From NCBI GenBank assembly GCA_031284445.1, contig JAISZW010000063.1, positions 1 through 6,272 of the forward strand: a DNA stretch of 6,272 bases, written 5' to 3'. How positions within the stretch are numbered: position 1 is the stretch's first letter; every line of letters begins with the position of its first letter. Below the pieces are notes generated by a model. It did not search any database and was not told the DNA's origin. It saw only the letters and a list, made by a program, of their open reading frames with translations. The stretch is from Candidatus Methanovirga basalitermitum (GTDB lineage Archaea > Methanobacteriota > Methanobacteria > Methanobacteriales > Methanobacteriaceae). A program made the position numbers and the translations under genes. Below, one piece after another: positions 1 through 6,166 of the stretch.

Positions 1-126
1 ATTCATGCTTATACGAAGAGATCTGTTTATAAATATGTGTATTTGAATGTACTTTTAGTAGGAATACTAATTTCCAAAGGTTATAATGAAATTAAAGAGA
101 TTACACAGCTTGTTGATTATCGATAA
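1..126 (+). CDS. 3' end of an unrecognised protein gene (partial, enters from left edge)
   Basis: Frame 1 is open from the first base to a TAA at 124-126 and gives 41 residues ending in EIKEITQLVDYR. The tail has a basic/aromatic stretch (KRSVYKYVYLNVLL) followed by a short hydrophobic segment and a charged end, with ordinary codon use. I do not recognise the family. The pattern is faintly like the end of some transposases, but this is a guess. Beyond the stop the same frame holds two further stops (154-159) and then 35 open codons to a TAA at 265-267. The gene could therefore be intact and end here, or be a decayed gene that once ran further. Confidence 0.4.
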   Translation: MHAYTKRSVYKYVYLNVLLVGILISKGYNEIKEITQLVDYR

Positions 127-159
127 ATCAGACACCTTGATAATGATTATTTATAATAA

Positions 160-168
160 TTTTTTTTT
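160..168 (+). terminator. Poly-T tract after the leftmost gene fragment
   Basis: A run of nine T residues lies about 35 bases past the stop at 126. Archaeal RNA polymerase terminates at such T-rich tracts without a strong hairpin, so this is a reasonable terminator for the gene entering from the left. In DNA this AT-rich a T run is weak evidence by itself. Confidence 0.35.
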
Positions 169-330
169 AAATATGATATAAATATTTTTAATTCTTTCAT
201 TGAAGAAAAAGTATACAATAAATTTGAATATAAACTAATAAAAAAGGGTATGTTGAAGTTAATTTAAGACCATATATACTTCTACAATAGAAAAAATAAT
301 TTTCTATATAAAAAATGTATAATTCATTAA

Positions 331-694
331 GAGACTAATTTAATAAATACAGTAAATGCACATATAACCGCTACTGAATATATAATTATACTTTCACTTT
401 TTATAAGTATTATGATACAACAGCATTTTGGAGTCTTAGTATAAATAATATACAAACTTGTTTTTATGTGTGCTGTGGAGGATCATTAGTTGAAGCTATA
501 AAATAGTGTTTCAATGATGCTTTCCATTTGACTAAAGTGTACTAATAATGTTATGTCAAGCTGAATATGTTGAAGTGAATCATATTAATTCATATCAAGC
601 ATATTATGATCCAAATGGTAAAAAATATAATGTAAAATTATATATCCATAATTTATTTATCCATAATTTATTATTGATTAAATTCAAATCATGA
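331..694 (+). pseudogene. Probable decayed protein gene, fragments in three frames
   Basis: Three consecutive peptide-like stretches occupy different + frames. Frame 1 from 331 contains NTVNAHITATEY. Frame 3 from 378 contains YKYYDTTAFWSLS and VCCGGSLVEAIK, stops at TAG 504-506, and reads on as CFNDAFHLTKVY to TAA at 543-545. Frame 2 contains QAEYVEVNHINSYQAYYD and PNGKKYNVK from ATG 548 to TGA 692. These stretches are less A/T-saturated than the surrounding spacer and read like normal protein rather than random AT-rich translation. The simplest reading is one gene broken by at least two frameshifts and a nonsense codon. The family is not recognised; a secreted or surface protein is possible but unsupported. 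No ribosome site or intact start was found. Confidence 0.4.
643..672 (+). repeat. 15-bp tandem duplication, two copies
   Basis: The unit TATCCATAATTTATT occurs twice back to back (643-657 and 658-672) with no mismatch. Because the unit is a multiple of three it keeps the local frame open and duplicates five codons (IHNLF/IHNLL) at the end of the decayed gene. It looks like a replication-slippage product. Confidence 0.8.
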
Positions 695-933
695 TTTTAA
701 GTAATATCTAAAGAAATTAATTTTTTAAATATATAGTCATTATGGAAAAATTTATCATTTTATAAAGGATTAATATTCAATATAATTTGTTTAGATTTGA
801 TTTAAAGAATTTTTATAATTATAATTAATATTAACAAACATTACCATTATCACTAAATAAGACCATGACTTTTTTAAATATTGTACCATAACAATTAAAT
901 AATTAAAAAAATAAAATATGCAAAGAATTTAAC
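695..933. other. AT-rich spacer without a recognisable gene
   Basis: This stretch is dominated by A/T runs, has stops in all frames, and shows no tRNA-like, CRISPR-like or riboswitch-like structure that I can see. It carries short T runs (for example near 720 and 870) and several TATA-like strings, none distinguishable from background composition. Together with the pseudogene it separates the left-hand fragment from the hdr genes by about 850 bases. Confidence 0.6.
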
Positions 934-950
934 TTTATTATATATAAAAC
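934..950 (+). promoter_or_regulatory. Candidate archaeal TATA box for hdrC
   Basis: The string TTTATTATATATAAAAC lies 27-44 bases before the hdrC start and fits an archaeal TATA element (about TTTATATA). Initiation roughly 25 bases downstream would give a leader of only a few bases that could just include the ribosome site at 969-974. The surrounding sequence is so AT-rich that similar strings occur elsewhere upstream, so the call is moderate. Confidence 0.4.
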
Positions 951-968
951 AATATATTTAAATTTATA

Positions 969-974
969 AGTGAT
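969..974 (+). promoter_or_regulatory. Ribosome binding site of hdrC (AGTGAT)
   Basis: AGTGAT matches five of six bases of the archaeal GGTGAT motif complementary to the 16S rRNA 3' end. It sits three bases before ATG 978. It supports that ATG as the start. Confidence 0.5.
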
Positions 975-977
975 TTA

Positions 978-1553
978 ATGAGTGTTCAGATAGAAAATAA
1001 TCCTTTAAAGTTTGCAAGGAAGATACTCTCTGATTTAAGGGCATCAGAAGATATGGGATTGCTAAAATGTGTTCAATGCGGTATGTGTACATCAACATGT
1101 CCAGGTGCGAAAAATTCAGATTATAATCCTCGTGGCATGGTAGAAAAAGTTCTTGAGGGAGAGGAATCCATAATAAGTGATGAAGAAATATGGAATTGTT
1201 TCTATTGTTATACATGTCATAGTGTTTGTCCTGTTGGAAATAATCCATGTGAAATTAATCAGATCTTAAGGGGAATAGCTATTGATAAAGGAATTGCTAA
1301 CGACAAAGTAGGTTCATTTGCAGGTTATGGTGATAGTTTCTTAACTATTGGCATTGGAGCTATGCCAAAAAGTTTTTTCATGGAGTTAAATGAAGATATC
1401 GAAGGTTGGTTAGACTTCAAATCAAAACTTGAAGAAATAAGAGAGGAGCTTGGGTTAGGTTCTATTACAATTTCTAATGAATCTATTGAAGAAATTAACA
1501 CTTTACTTAAAAAAGTTGGCTTTAATAAAAGAATTGAAGAATTGAAAAAATAA
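978..1553 (+). CDS. hdrC: Heterodisulfide reductase subunit C (HdrC), two [4Fe-4S] ferredoxin-like protein
   Basis: HdrC is the small cytoplasmic iron-sulfur subunit that passes electrons between HdrA and the catalytic HdrB. The 191-residue product has two complete [4Fe-4S] motifs: CVQCGMCTSTCP (Cys31, 34, 37, 41) and CFYCYTCHSVCP (Cys74, 77, 80, 84), with the typical NPRGMVEKVLEG linker between them. The region from about residue 90 to the end is mostly helical and charged. The length is near the family norm (about 185-195). ATG 978 is preceded by AGTGAT and by a TATA-like element, making this the likely first gene of the hdr unit. Its stop is 379 bases before hdrB, whereas hdrC and hdrB are usually adjacent; the gap holds a truncated transporter ORF. 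No cluster ligand is missing, so an intact electron carrier is expected. Confidence 0.93.
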   Translation: MSVQIENNPLKFARKILSDLRASEDMGLLKCVQCGMCTSTCPGAKNSDYNPRGMVEKVLEGEESIISDEEIWNCFYCYTCHSVCPVGNNPCEINQILRGIAIDKGIANDKVGSFAGYGDSFLTIGIGAMPKSFFMELNEDIEGWLDFKSKLEEIREELGLGSITISNESIEEINTLLKKVGFNKRIEELKK

Positions 1554-1596
1554 CTATTCAAACTTTAAGGTAATAGCTAAAAAATAGTGATGATAA

Positions 1597-1620
1597 TAAT
1601 ATATATATGTATATATATTA
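1597..1620. repeat. Perfect 11-bp inverted repeat with 2-base centre
   Basis: The arms TAATATATATA and TATATATATTA are exact reverse complements separated by TG, just after hdrC and just before the SemiSWEET-like ORF. It is made only of A and T, so as RNA it would be a weak hairpin. It could be a TATA-type element, a protein-binding palindrome or simply TA-repeat sequence. Confidence 0.6.
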
Positions 1621-1627
1621 GAAATAT

Positions 1628-1936
1628 TTGCAAGTATTAGTGGTAAACTATGGAAAGTATATGCAGATAAGGAAGATACAAAGACGACAAAGTGCAGATG
1701 ATTTTAAACTAACGATGCCGTCTATGATGTTTGTAAATGCATTATTTTGGTGTCTATATGGAATAGGAAAGTGCAATTTGTGGTTAAGTGTAACTTATAG
1801 CATTAGTACATTATTCGGTGGATTGTTGTTAGCAAAATTAGTTAAGACACAAAAAACTGAAAAAACCAAGAAAAAAGTGAAAATAGCTATTAAACTAATA
1901 ATAGCTAAAGACATGGCGATTAATAGATTATTATGA
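1628..1936 (+). pseudogene. Truncated PQ-loop/SemiSWEET-like membrane protein, probably a remnant
   Basis: The 102-residue frame resembles the PQ-loop (SWEET/SemiSWEET, MtN3-like) small sugar-transporter family. It has YGKYMQIRKI at the PQ-loop position (residues 8-17, Met-Gln instead of Pro-Gln), then RRQSADDFKLTMP, a membrane segment with FWCLYGI (about 31-47), and a third segment (about 52-72). SemiSWEETs are three-helix proteins of about 85-95 residues that work as dimers. Here nearly all of helix 1 is missing: an in-frame TAG lies at 1619-1621 and no hydrophobic sequence precedes it in any frame. The only starts before the conserved part are TTG 1628 and GTG 1640, both without a ribosome site; ATG 1661 would remove still more. 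The tail from residue 73 is Lys-rich and foreign to the family, and its stop overlaps the hdrB start by four bases (ATGA). A translated leader-like ORF coupled to hdrB is the alternative. Confidence 0.55.
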
Positions 1937-2874
1937 AATCCATTCCTGATAAGAACATTCTACTTTTTAAAAGTTGTTTAGTAAGTACAGAATATCCTGG
2001 AATTGAGTCATCAACTAAATATATTTTTGATAAAGTGGGTGTTGAATATGTAATTGATCATGACCAATCTTGCTGTACTGGACTTGGACACTATAGTGAT
2101 GTGTTCAATCAAACTTCAACAACATTAATTGCAACTCGTAACTTTCATCTGGCTAAGAAAAACAATGCTAAGAATATTACTGTTATGTGTGCAACATGTT
2201 ATGCTATTAATAAGAAGTCTGTGAAACTTTTAAACAATAATGATCAATTTAGAGAAAAAATAAATGCTGTGTTTGAGGATTCTTCAATGGAAGAAATGAA
2301 ATATGAAAAAGAGAGTTTTAATCCATCAGATAACATATTTCATGTGGTTGAAGTCCTTTTTAATAAAAAAGATGAAATAAATAAATATGTTAACATGGAT
2401 TTCTCTAACTTTAGAATAGCTACACATCATGCCTGTCATTATTGCAAAGTTCACTATGAAGATACCATTGGAGGTTTTAGAAATCCAAGGATATTGGATG
2501 AACTTGTTGAATCTCTTGGTTTTAATACAATTGATTGGTATAATACCAAGAGAAATACTTGTGGTGCAGGATTTAGACAAAGATTTGTTAATAAACCAAT
2601 TTCAATGAAAGTGACTGGTGATAAGCTTTTGGAGTTGAATAAAGAAAATGTAGACATTCTTATTCATATGTGTCCTAATTGTCAGATGCAATTTGACAGG
2701 TATCAACCTTATTTATCTAAGGAGTTAGGAGTTGATTTTAATGTATTTCATCTTAATATTACTCAACTAATAGCCTTAGCTATTGGAGGAGATCCTTATA
2801 AAACAGTTGGAATACAAACACACACGGTTTCAATAGAACCTTTAATTAGGAGAATTTTGGATATTGAGGTTTGA
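1933..2874 (+). CDS. hdrB: Heterodisulfide reductase subunit B (HdrB), with altered second CCG motif
   Basis: HdrB is the catalytic subunit that reduces (or forms) the CoM-S-S-CoB heterodisulfide on two noncubane [4Fe-4S] clusters, each bound by a CCG domain of pattern C-x(31-39)-CC-x(35-37)-CxxC. The first domain is complete: Cys15, Cys47-Cys48, Cys86 and Cys89. The second has Cys168, then Thr209-Cys210 (TCGAGF) where Cys-Cys is expected, then Cys247 and Cys250 (CPNC). An extra Cys171 sits in HACHYC. The 313 residues compare with about 290-300 for standard HdrB, and SCCTGLG and FRQRFVN suggest the HdrB2-like branch. The start is fixed by an in-frame TAG at 1924-1926, with ATG 1933 the first start after it. 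There is no clear ribosome site, so translation may be coupled through the ATGA overlap with the preceding ORF. The fold call is firm; whether the second cluster forms is open. Confidence 0.92.
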   Translation: MKSIPDKNILLFKSCLVSTEYPGIESSTKYIFDKVGVEYVIDHDQSCCTGLGHYSDVFNQTSTTLIATRNFHLAKKNNAKNITVMCATCYAINKKSVKLLNNNDQFREKINAVFEDSSMEEMKYEKESFNPSDNIFHVVEVLFNKKDEINKYVNMDFSNFRIATHHACHYCKVHYEDTIGGFRNPRILDELVESLGFNTIDWYNTKRNTCGAGFRQRFVNKPISMKVTGDKLLELNKENVDILIHMCPNCQMQFDRYQPYLSKELGVDFNVFHLNITQLIALAIGGDPYKTVGIQTHTVSIEPLIRRILDIEV

Positions 2875-2909
2875 TATAAGATTTTGTGTGGATATTATTA
2901 ATTAACTTG

Positions 2910-2915
2910 TTTTTT
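2910..2915 (+). terminator. T-run after hdrB, possible weak terminator
   Basis: A six-T run followed by further T-rich sequence lies 36 bases past the hdrB stop, in the 147-base gap before hdrA. It could cause partial termination between hdrB and hdrA. The evidence is compositional only. Confidence 0.25.
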
Positions 2916-2957
2916 ACAATTGTCTATTCTTATTCATGATTATAAACCATTATAATA

Positions 2958-2994
2958 ATTTAAATAGGTATTGAAGCAATAAAATTTTATATTA
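2958..2994 (+). promoter_or_regulatory. Possible internal promoter region for hdrA
   Basis: Within the 147-base hdrB-hdrA gap, AATTTAAATA (2958-2967) and TTTTATATTA (2985-2994) are TATA-like. They lie about 55 and 28 bases before ATG 3022. Either could drive hdrA separately. The background is AT-rich, so neither is secure, and readthrough from hdrB is equally possible. Confidence 0.25.
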
Positions 2995-3021
2995 GAATTA
3001 AAAATAAGTAAACTTGATGAT

Positions 3022-5346
3022 ATGACTGCAGATATTAAATCATCGAATAGTGATAAGGACTTAAAAGTAGGAGTCTTCATTTGTCGATGTGGTGGGAACA
3101 TTTCAGATATGGTAGACATAGATAAATTAAAAGATAGTATTGATTTAGATGTTGTTGAAGAATTTGTAAACCTATGTTCTATAAATGGAAGAAAGATCAT
3201 TCGAGATAAGGTAATAAATGAAAATCTTGATCGTGTGATAATAGCTGCATGCTCTCCGATGACTCATGAAAAAACATTTCAAGATTATATAAAACCTTTA
3301 AATCCTTATTTAATGGATATGGTCAATTTAAGAGAACAATGCTCATGGGTTCATGAGAATATCGAGGAAGCGACTGAAAAAGCTATTTGTTTAATTAATG
3401 CATCTATTGGTAAAGTGAAACAATCCCAAGCTGTTGATCCCATAACTTGTCAAAGTCCTGAAAGTGCTATTGTTATCGGTGGGGGCATATCTGGAATAAG
3501 TGCTGCATTGTCTCTTGGAAAACAAGGAATAAAAACTTATTTAATCGAGAAAACCCCATCTATTGGGGGTAATATGGTAAAAATTGGCAAGGTATTTTCT
3601 CCTGTTAGATTGGCAGAAGAATGTGGGATGTGTTTAATTAATCCTGTAATGAATGAACTTATATGGAATCCTAATGTCACAATCATGACAAATACTAAGG
3701 TATTAAGTGCTGAAAGAAGAGTTGGAATTTTTAATATTTTACTTGAAAGAAGTCCGCGATATGTAGATTCAGATAAATGTATATCTTGTGGTAATTGTAG
3801 TGATGTTTGCCCTATTGAGGTTTTAGATTCATGGAACGATAATCTTTCTACAAAAAAAGCAATTTATCGACCATTTTCCCAGAGCTTTCCTGATGCATAT
3901 ACAATTGACATAGAAAACTGTAAAAAATGTGGTAACTGTATAAAAAAGTGTTCTATGAATGCGATACATTTGAATAGTGAAAATGAATTGATTCCAATTA
4001 ATGTAGGTGCTGTTATAATAGCTACTGGTCATGAAATCTTTGACCCTAAACTTAGACCAGAATATGGCTATGAAAAGTATGAGGATGTTATAACACAGAG
4101 TGAACTTGGACGAATTATGGGTGTTAATGGTCCAACCAAAGGTAAATTAAAAATGCAATCATCTAATAGAGTTCCAAAGAGGATTGTCATGATACAATGT
4201 GTTGGTTCTCGTGATGAGAAGCCTGATGGCCATAAATATTGTTCAAAGGTTTGTTGCATGGTGGCCTTAAAAAATGCTAATATTATCAAAAATAAATATC
4301 CTGATACTGATGTTTTAATTTGTTATACTGATATGAGAACCCCTGGAATGTATGAAAAATATTATAAACATGGGCAGGAAAATGGTATCAGATTAATGAG
4401 AGGAAGACCAGGAGAAATAAGCAAAAAAGGAAATTCCTTAATTGTTAATGTTGAAAACACATTAAAAAAGGAGTTCATGGAAATTGAGACGGATATGATT
4501 GTTTTATCAGTAGCTATTGAACCATCAGAAGGCACAAAGGAAATAGCCAAAATTTTTGATATTGGCTTAACAGAGGATATGTTTATTAAAGAAATACATC
4601 CTAAAATTAAACCAGTTACAACAGATGTTAAAGGAACTTATGTTTGTGGAACAGCACAGGGACCTAATGATATTACAGATAGTATTGTTCAAGCAAATGC
4701 TGCTTCAGCAAAAATAGCTGAGTTATTACATGATGGGCTTGAAGTTGAACCATTTATTGGCGAGATTGATTTTGAAAAGTGTAATCTCTGTAAGGATTGT
4801 ATTGATAGTTGCAGGTATAAAGCAATATCTACTAAGGATGATGAAATTTTCATTGATCCCTTATCTTGTTCAGGTTGTGGAAAGTGTCTTACAGTCTGTA
4901 AATCAAATGCAATAAATATTCAAGGAAACATTAGTGAGAAAATATTTGCAACAATTGATGGCATGTTAAAAGGCAAGAAAGACTGGGAGCAAAGAATATT
5001 GGTATTTTTAGACCATGTAGGCTATACTGCTGCAGATAATATTGGAGTTAATAGAATAGAGTATCCAAAGTCAATATACATTATAAAGGTTCATTCAATA
5101 AATAGAGTGATGCCAAAACATATTATTTATGCACTTAAAAATGGGGTTAATGGAGTATTCATTGGCGAATATCCTGGAGACTTGATGTATGATGAAGTTG
5201 AAAAAAGAATAAAAAATATGAAACAAAAAATTAAAGAGTATGGATTTAATCCTGAAAGATTACAATTTTCTACAGTCTATATTCCTTACTTTACAGGTCT
5301 TGCAAGAAAGTTCAAAGAATTTGATACCAAAATTAAAAATTTATAA
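3022..5346 (+). CDS. hdrA: Heterodisulfide reductase subunit A fused to a cysteine-free MvhD-like domain (HdrA2-type)
   Basis: HdrA is the FAD subunit of soluble heterodisulfide reductase, where electron bifurcation or confurcation takes place. Domains in order: an N-terminal [4Fe-4S] domain (Cys21, 23, 52, 77, 107; ICRCGGN, AACSP, REQCSWVH); a Rossmann FAD site GGGISG at 153-158, then GGNM (182-185) and Cys201/Cys204 in EECGMCL; an inserted two-cluster ferredoxin (Cys253, 256, 259, 263 and Cys300, 303, 306, 310); the second flavoprotein half with QCVGSRD (Cys393), YCSKVCCM (Cys407, 411, 412) and CGTAQGP (542-548); a C-terminal two-cluster ferredoxin (Cys587, 590, 593, 597 and Cys616, 619, 622, 626); and a C-terminal MvhD-like domain (about 655-774). 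Plain HdrA is about 650-660 residues; the extra 115-120 make this a natural HdrA-MvhD fusion like Methanosarcina HdrA2. No cysteine occurs after 626, so the MvhD [2Fe-2S] cluster cannot form. ATG 3022 is 15 residues before the conserved VGVFICRCGG; GATGAT abuts it. Confidence 0.93.
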   Translation: MTADIKSSNSDKDLKVGVFICRCGGNISDMVDIDKLKDSIDLDVVEEFVNLCSINGRKIIRDKVINENLDRVIIAACSPMTHEKTFQDYIKPLNPYLMDMVNLREQCSWVHENIEEATEKAICLINASIGKVKQSQAVDPITCQSPESAIVIGGGISGISAALSLGKQGIKTYLIEKTPSIGGNMVKIGKVFSPVRLAEECGMCLINPVMNELIWNPNVTIMTNTKVLSAERRVGIFNILLERSPRYVDSDKCISCGNCSDVCPIEVLDSWNDNLSTKKAIYRPFSQSFPDAYTIDIENCKKCGNCIKKCSMNAIHLNSENELIPINVGAVIIATGHEIFDPKLRPEYGYEKYEDVITQSELGRIMGVNGPTKGKLKMQSSNRVPKRIVMIQCVGSRDEKPDGHKYCSKVCCMVALKNANIIKNKYPDTDVLICYTDMRTPGMYEKYYKHGQENGIRLMRGRPGEISKKGNSLIVNVENTLKKEFMEIETDMIVLSVAIEPSEGTKEIAKIFDIGLTEDMFIKEIHPKIKPVTTDVKGTYVCGTAQGPNDITDSIVQANAASAKIAELLHDGLEVEPFIGEIDFEKCNLCKDCIDSCRYKAISTKDDEIFIDPLSCSGCGKCLTVCKSNAINIQGNISEKIFATIDGMLKGKKDWEQRILVFLDHVGYTAADNIGVNRIEYPKSIYIIKVHSINRVMPKHIIYALKNGVNGVFIGEYPGDLMYDEVEKRIKNMKQKIKEYGFNPERLQFSTVYIPYFTGLARKFKEFDTKIKNL

Positions 5347-5461
5347 TCTTGCTTGATAGTTTCAACTTTGTTTTTAGCATATCAAACAACATTATATATC
5401 TTTAGAAATTTACCAGTATTATAAGTTAAACTTAAATATTTTAATTTTATAAAACATTATC
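5347..5461 (+). promoter_or_regulatory. hdrA to hisA-like spacer with possible promoter
   Basis: This 115-base gap contains a short T run (5370-5375 region) after hdrA that might terminate transcription, and ATTATATAT (5391-5399), a TATA-like string about 65 bases before ATG 5462. A second AT block (TTAAATATTTT) lies about 30 bases before the start. No GGTGAT or GGAGG-like site precedes ATG 5462, so leaderless translation from the nearer element is conceivable. The HisA-like gene is probably transcribed separately, but this is not certain. Confidence 0.3.
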
Positions 5462-6166
5462 ATGTTAGATATAATACCTGTAATGGATTTAATGAATGGA
5501 ATAGCTGTTAGTGGTAAGTCAGGGAATAGAGATAGCTATAGATCACTTAAAACTGTATTTTCTCCAAGTCCAAATCCTTATTCAATAGCTAAATACTTAA
5601 AAATAAATGGTGCTAATGAACTTTACATAGCAGACTTAGATCTAATTGAAAAAAAGGGACATAATTTAGATAGTATTAAGATGATGAATTCTATGATTCC
5701 ATTAATTTTAGATGCTGGAATTAAAAAATCCGATTCATTCAAATTCTTCTTAGATTTTGCTTATAAAATAGTTGTAGCAACTGAAACTATAGAATCAATA
5801 GAAGAACTTCATAGGATCTTTGACAAATTTCCAAAAGAAAGGATTGTAGTTAGTGTAGATATAAAGAATAATGAACTTTATAGTGTTAATGATTTTAATT
5901 TAAGCTTAGATGAATTTAAAAAAGAGTTAATAGCTATTTCTCCTAAAGAAATTATACTTTTAGATATATCTCGTGTTGGAAGTGAACAAGGCATTAACAA
6001 TACATTAATTAATAAATTCCATGAACTTAAGGATAAGTTAATTTTAGGTGGTGGAATACGAAAAAAAGATTTAATAGTAGTGAAAAACATGGGAATTAAA
6101 AAAATTTTGGTGGGAACTGGATTGCATAAAGGTGAAATTCCTTTAAATAAAAATAAGATATTTTAA
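5462..6166 (+). CDS. HisA/HisF-family TIM-barrel protein (methanogen hisAF-related, not proven HisA)
   Basis: The 234-residue product is a half-barrel-repeat (beta/alpha)8 protein of the HisA/HisF superfamily. Visible landmarks are the N-terminal strand IIPVMDLMNG with the family Asp at residue 9, a second acidic site in VSVDIKN (Asp133), and the C-terminal phosphate-binding loops LGGGIR (196-200) and VGTGL (217-221). It also has ELYIADLDLI after strand 2, and LDAGIKK and VVATETI around the first-half phosphate site. It fits the hisA/hisF-related family that occurs beside true HisA and HisF in methanogens and in tetrahydromethanopterin-using methylotrophs, whose reaction I cannot name. The absence of any other his gene nearby argues against histidine synthesis. 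ATG 5462 leads straight into the first strand, so the start is well supported although no ribosome site precedes it. It follows hdrA by 115 bases on the same strand. Confidence 0.8.
   Translation: MLDIIPVMDLMNGIAVSGKSGNRDSYRSLKTVFSPSPNPYSIAKYLKINGANELYIADLDLIEKKGHNLDSIKMMNSMIPLILDAGIKKSDSFKFFLDFAYKIVVATETIESIEELHRIFDKFPKERIVVSVDIKNNELYSVNDFNLSLDEFKKELIAISPKEIILLDISRVGSEQGINNTLINKFHELKDKLILGGGIRKKDLIVVKNMGIKKILVGTGLHKGEIPLNKNKIF

Noticed and set aside
127..977. CRISPR array, tRNA or riboswitch in the long gene-poor stretch
   Set aside because: There is no spaced repeat of 24-37 bases, no cloverleaf or T-loop signature and no GC-rich folded core; the only repeat is the 15-bp tandem pair.
964..1248. 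94-codon open frame on the minus strand across the hdrC start
   Set aside because: It is antisense to a well-supported HdrC with intact cluster motifs, and its translation shows no family features.
4730..4915. Short plus-strand frame inside hdrA
   Set aside because: It is out of frame with the C-terminal ferredoxin of HdrA, whose cysteine motifs explain the sequence; low-complexity product.
3022..5346. Selenocysteine or in-frame TGA in HdrA, as known in some methanogens
   Set aside because: The frame has no internal TGA, and the expected positions (Cys201/Cys204) are ordinary TGT cysteine codons.
5462..6166. Calling the last gene hisA of a histidine operon
   Set aside because: Sequence details and the lack of neighbouring his genes fit the HisA/F-related methanogen family better; the specific isomerase activity cannot be claimed.
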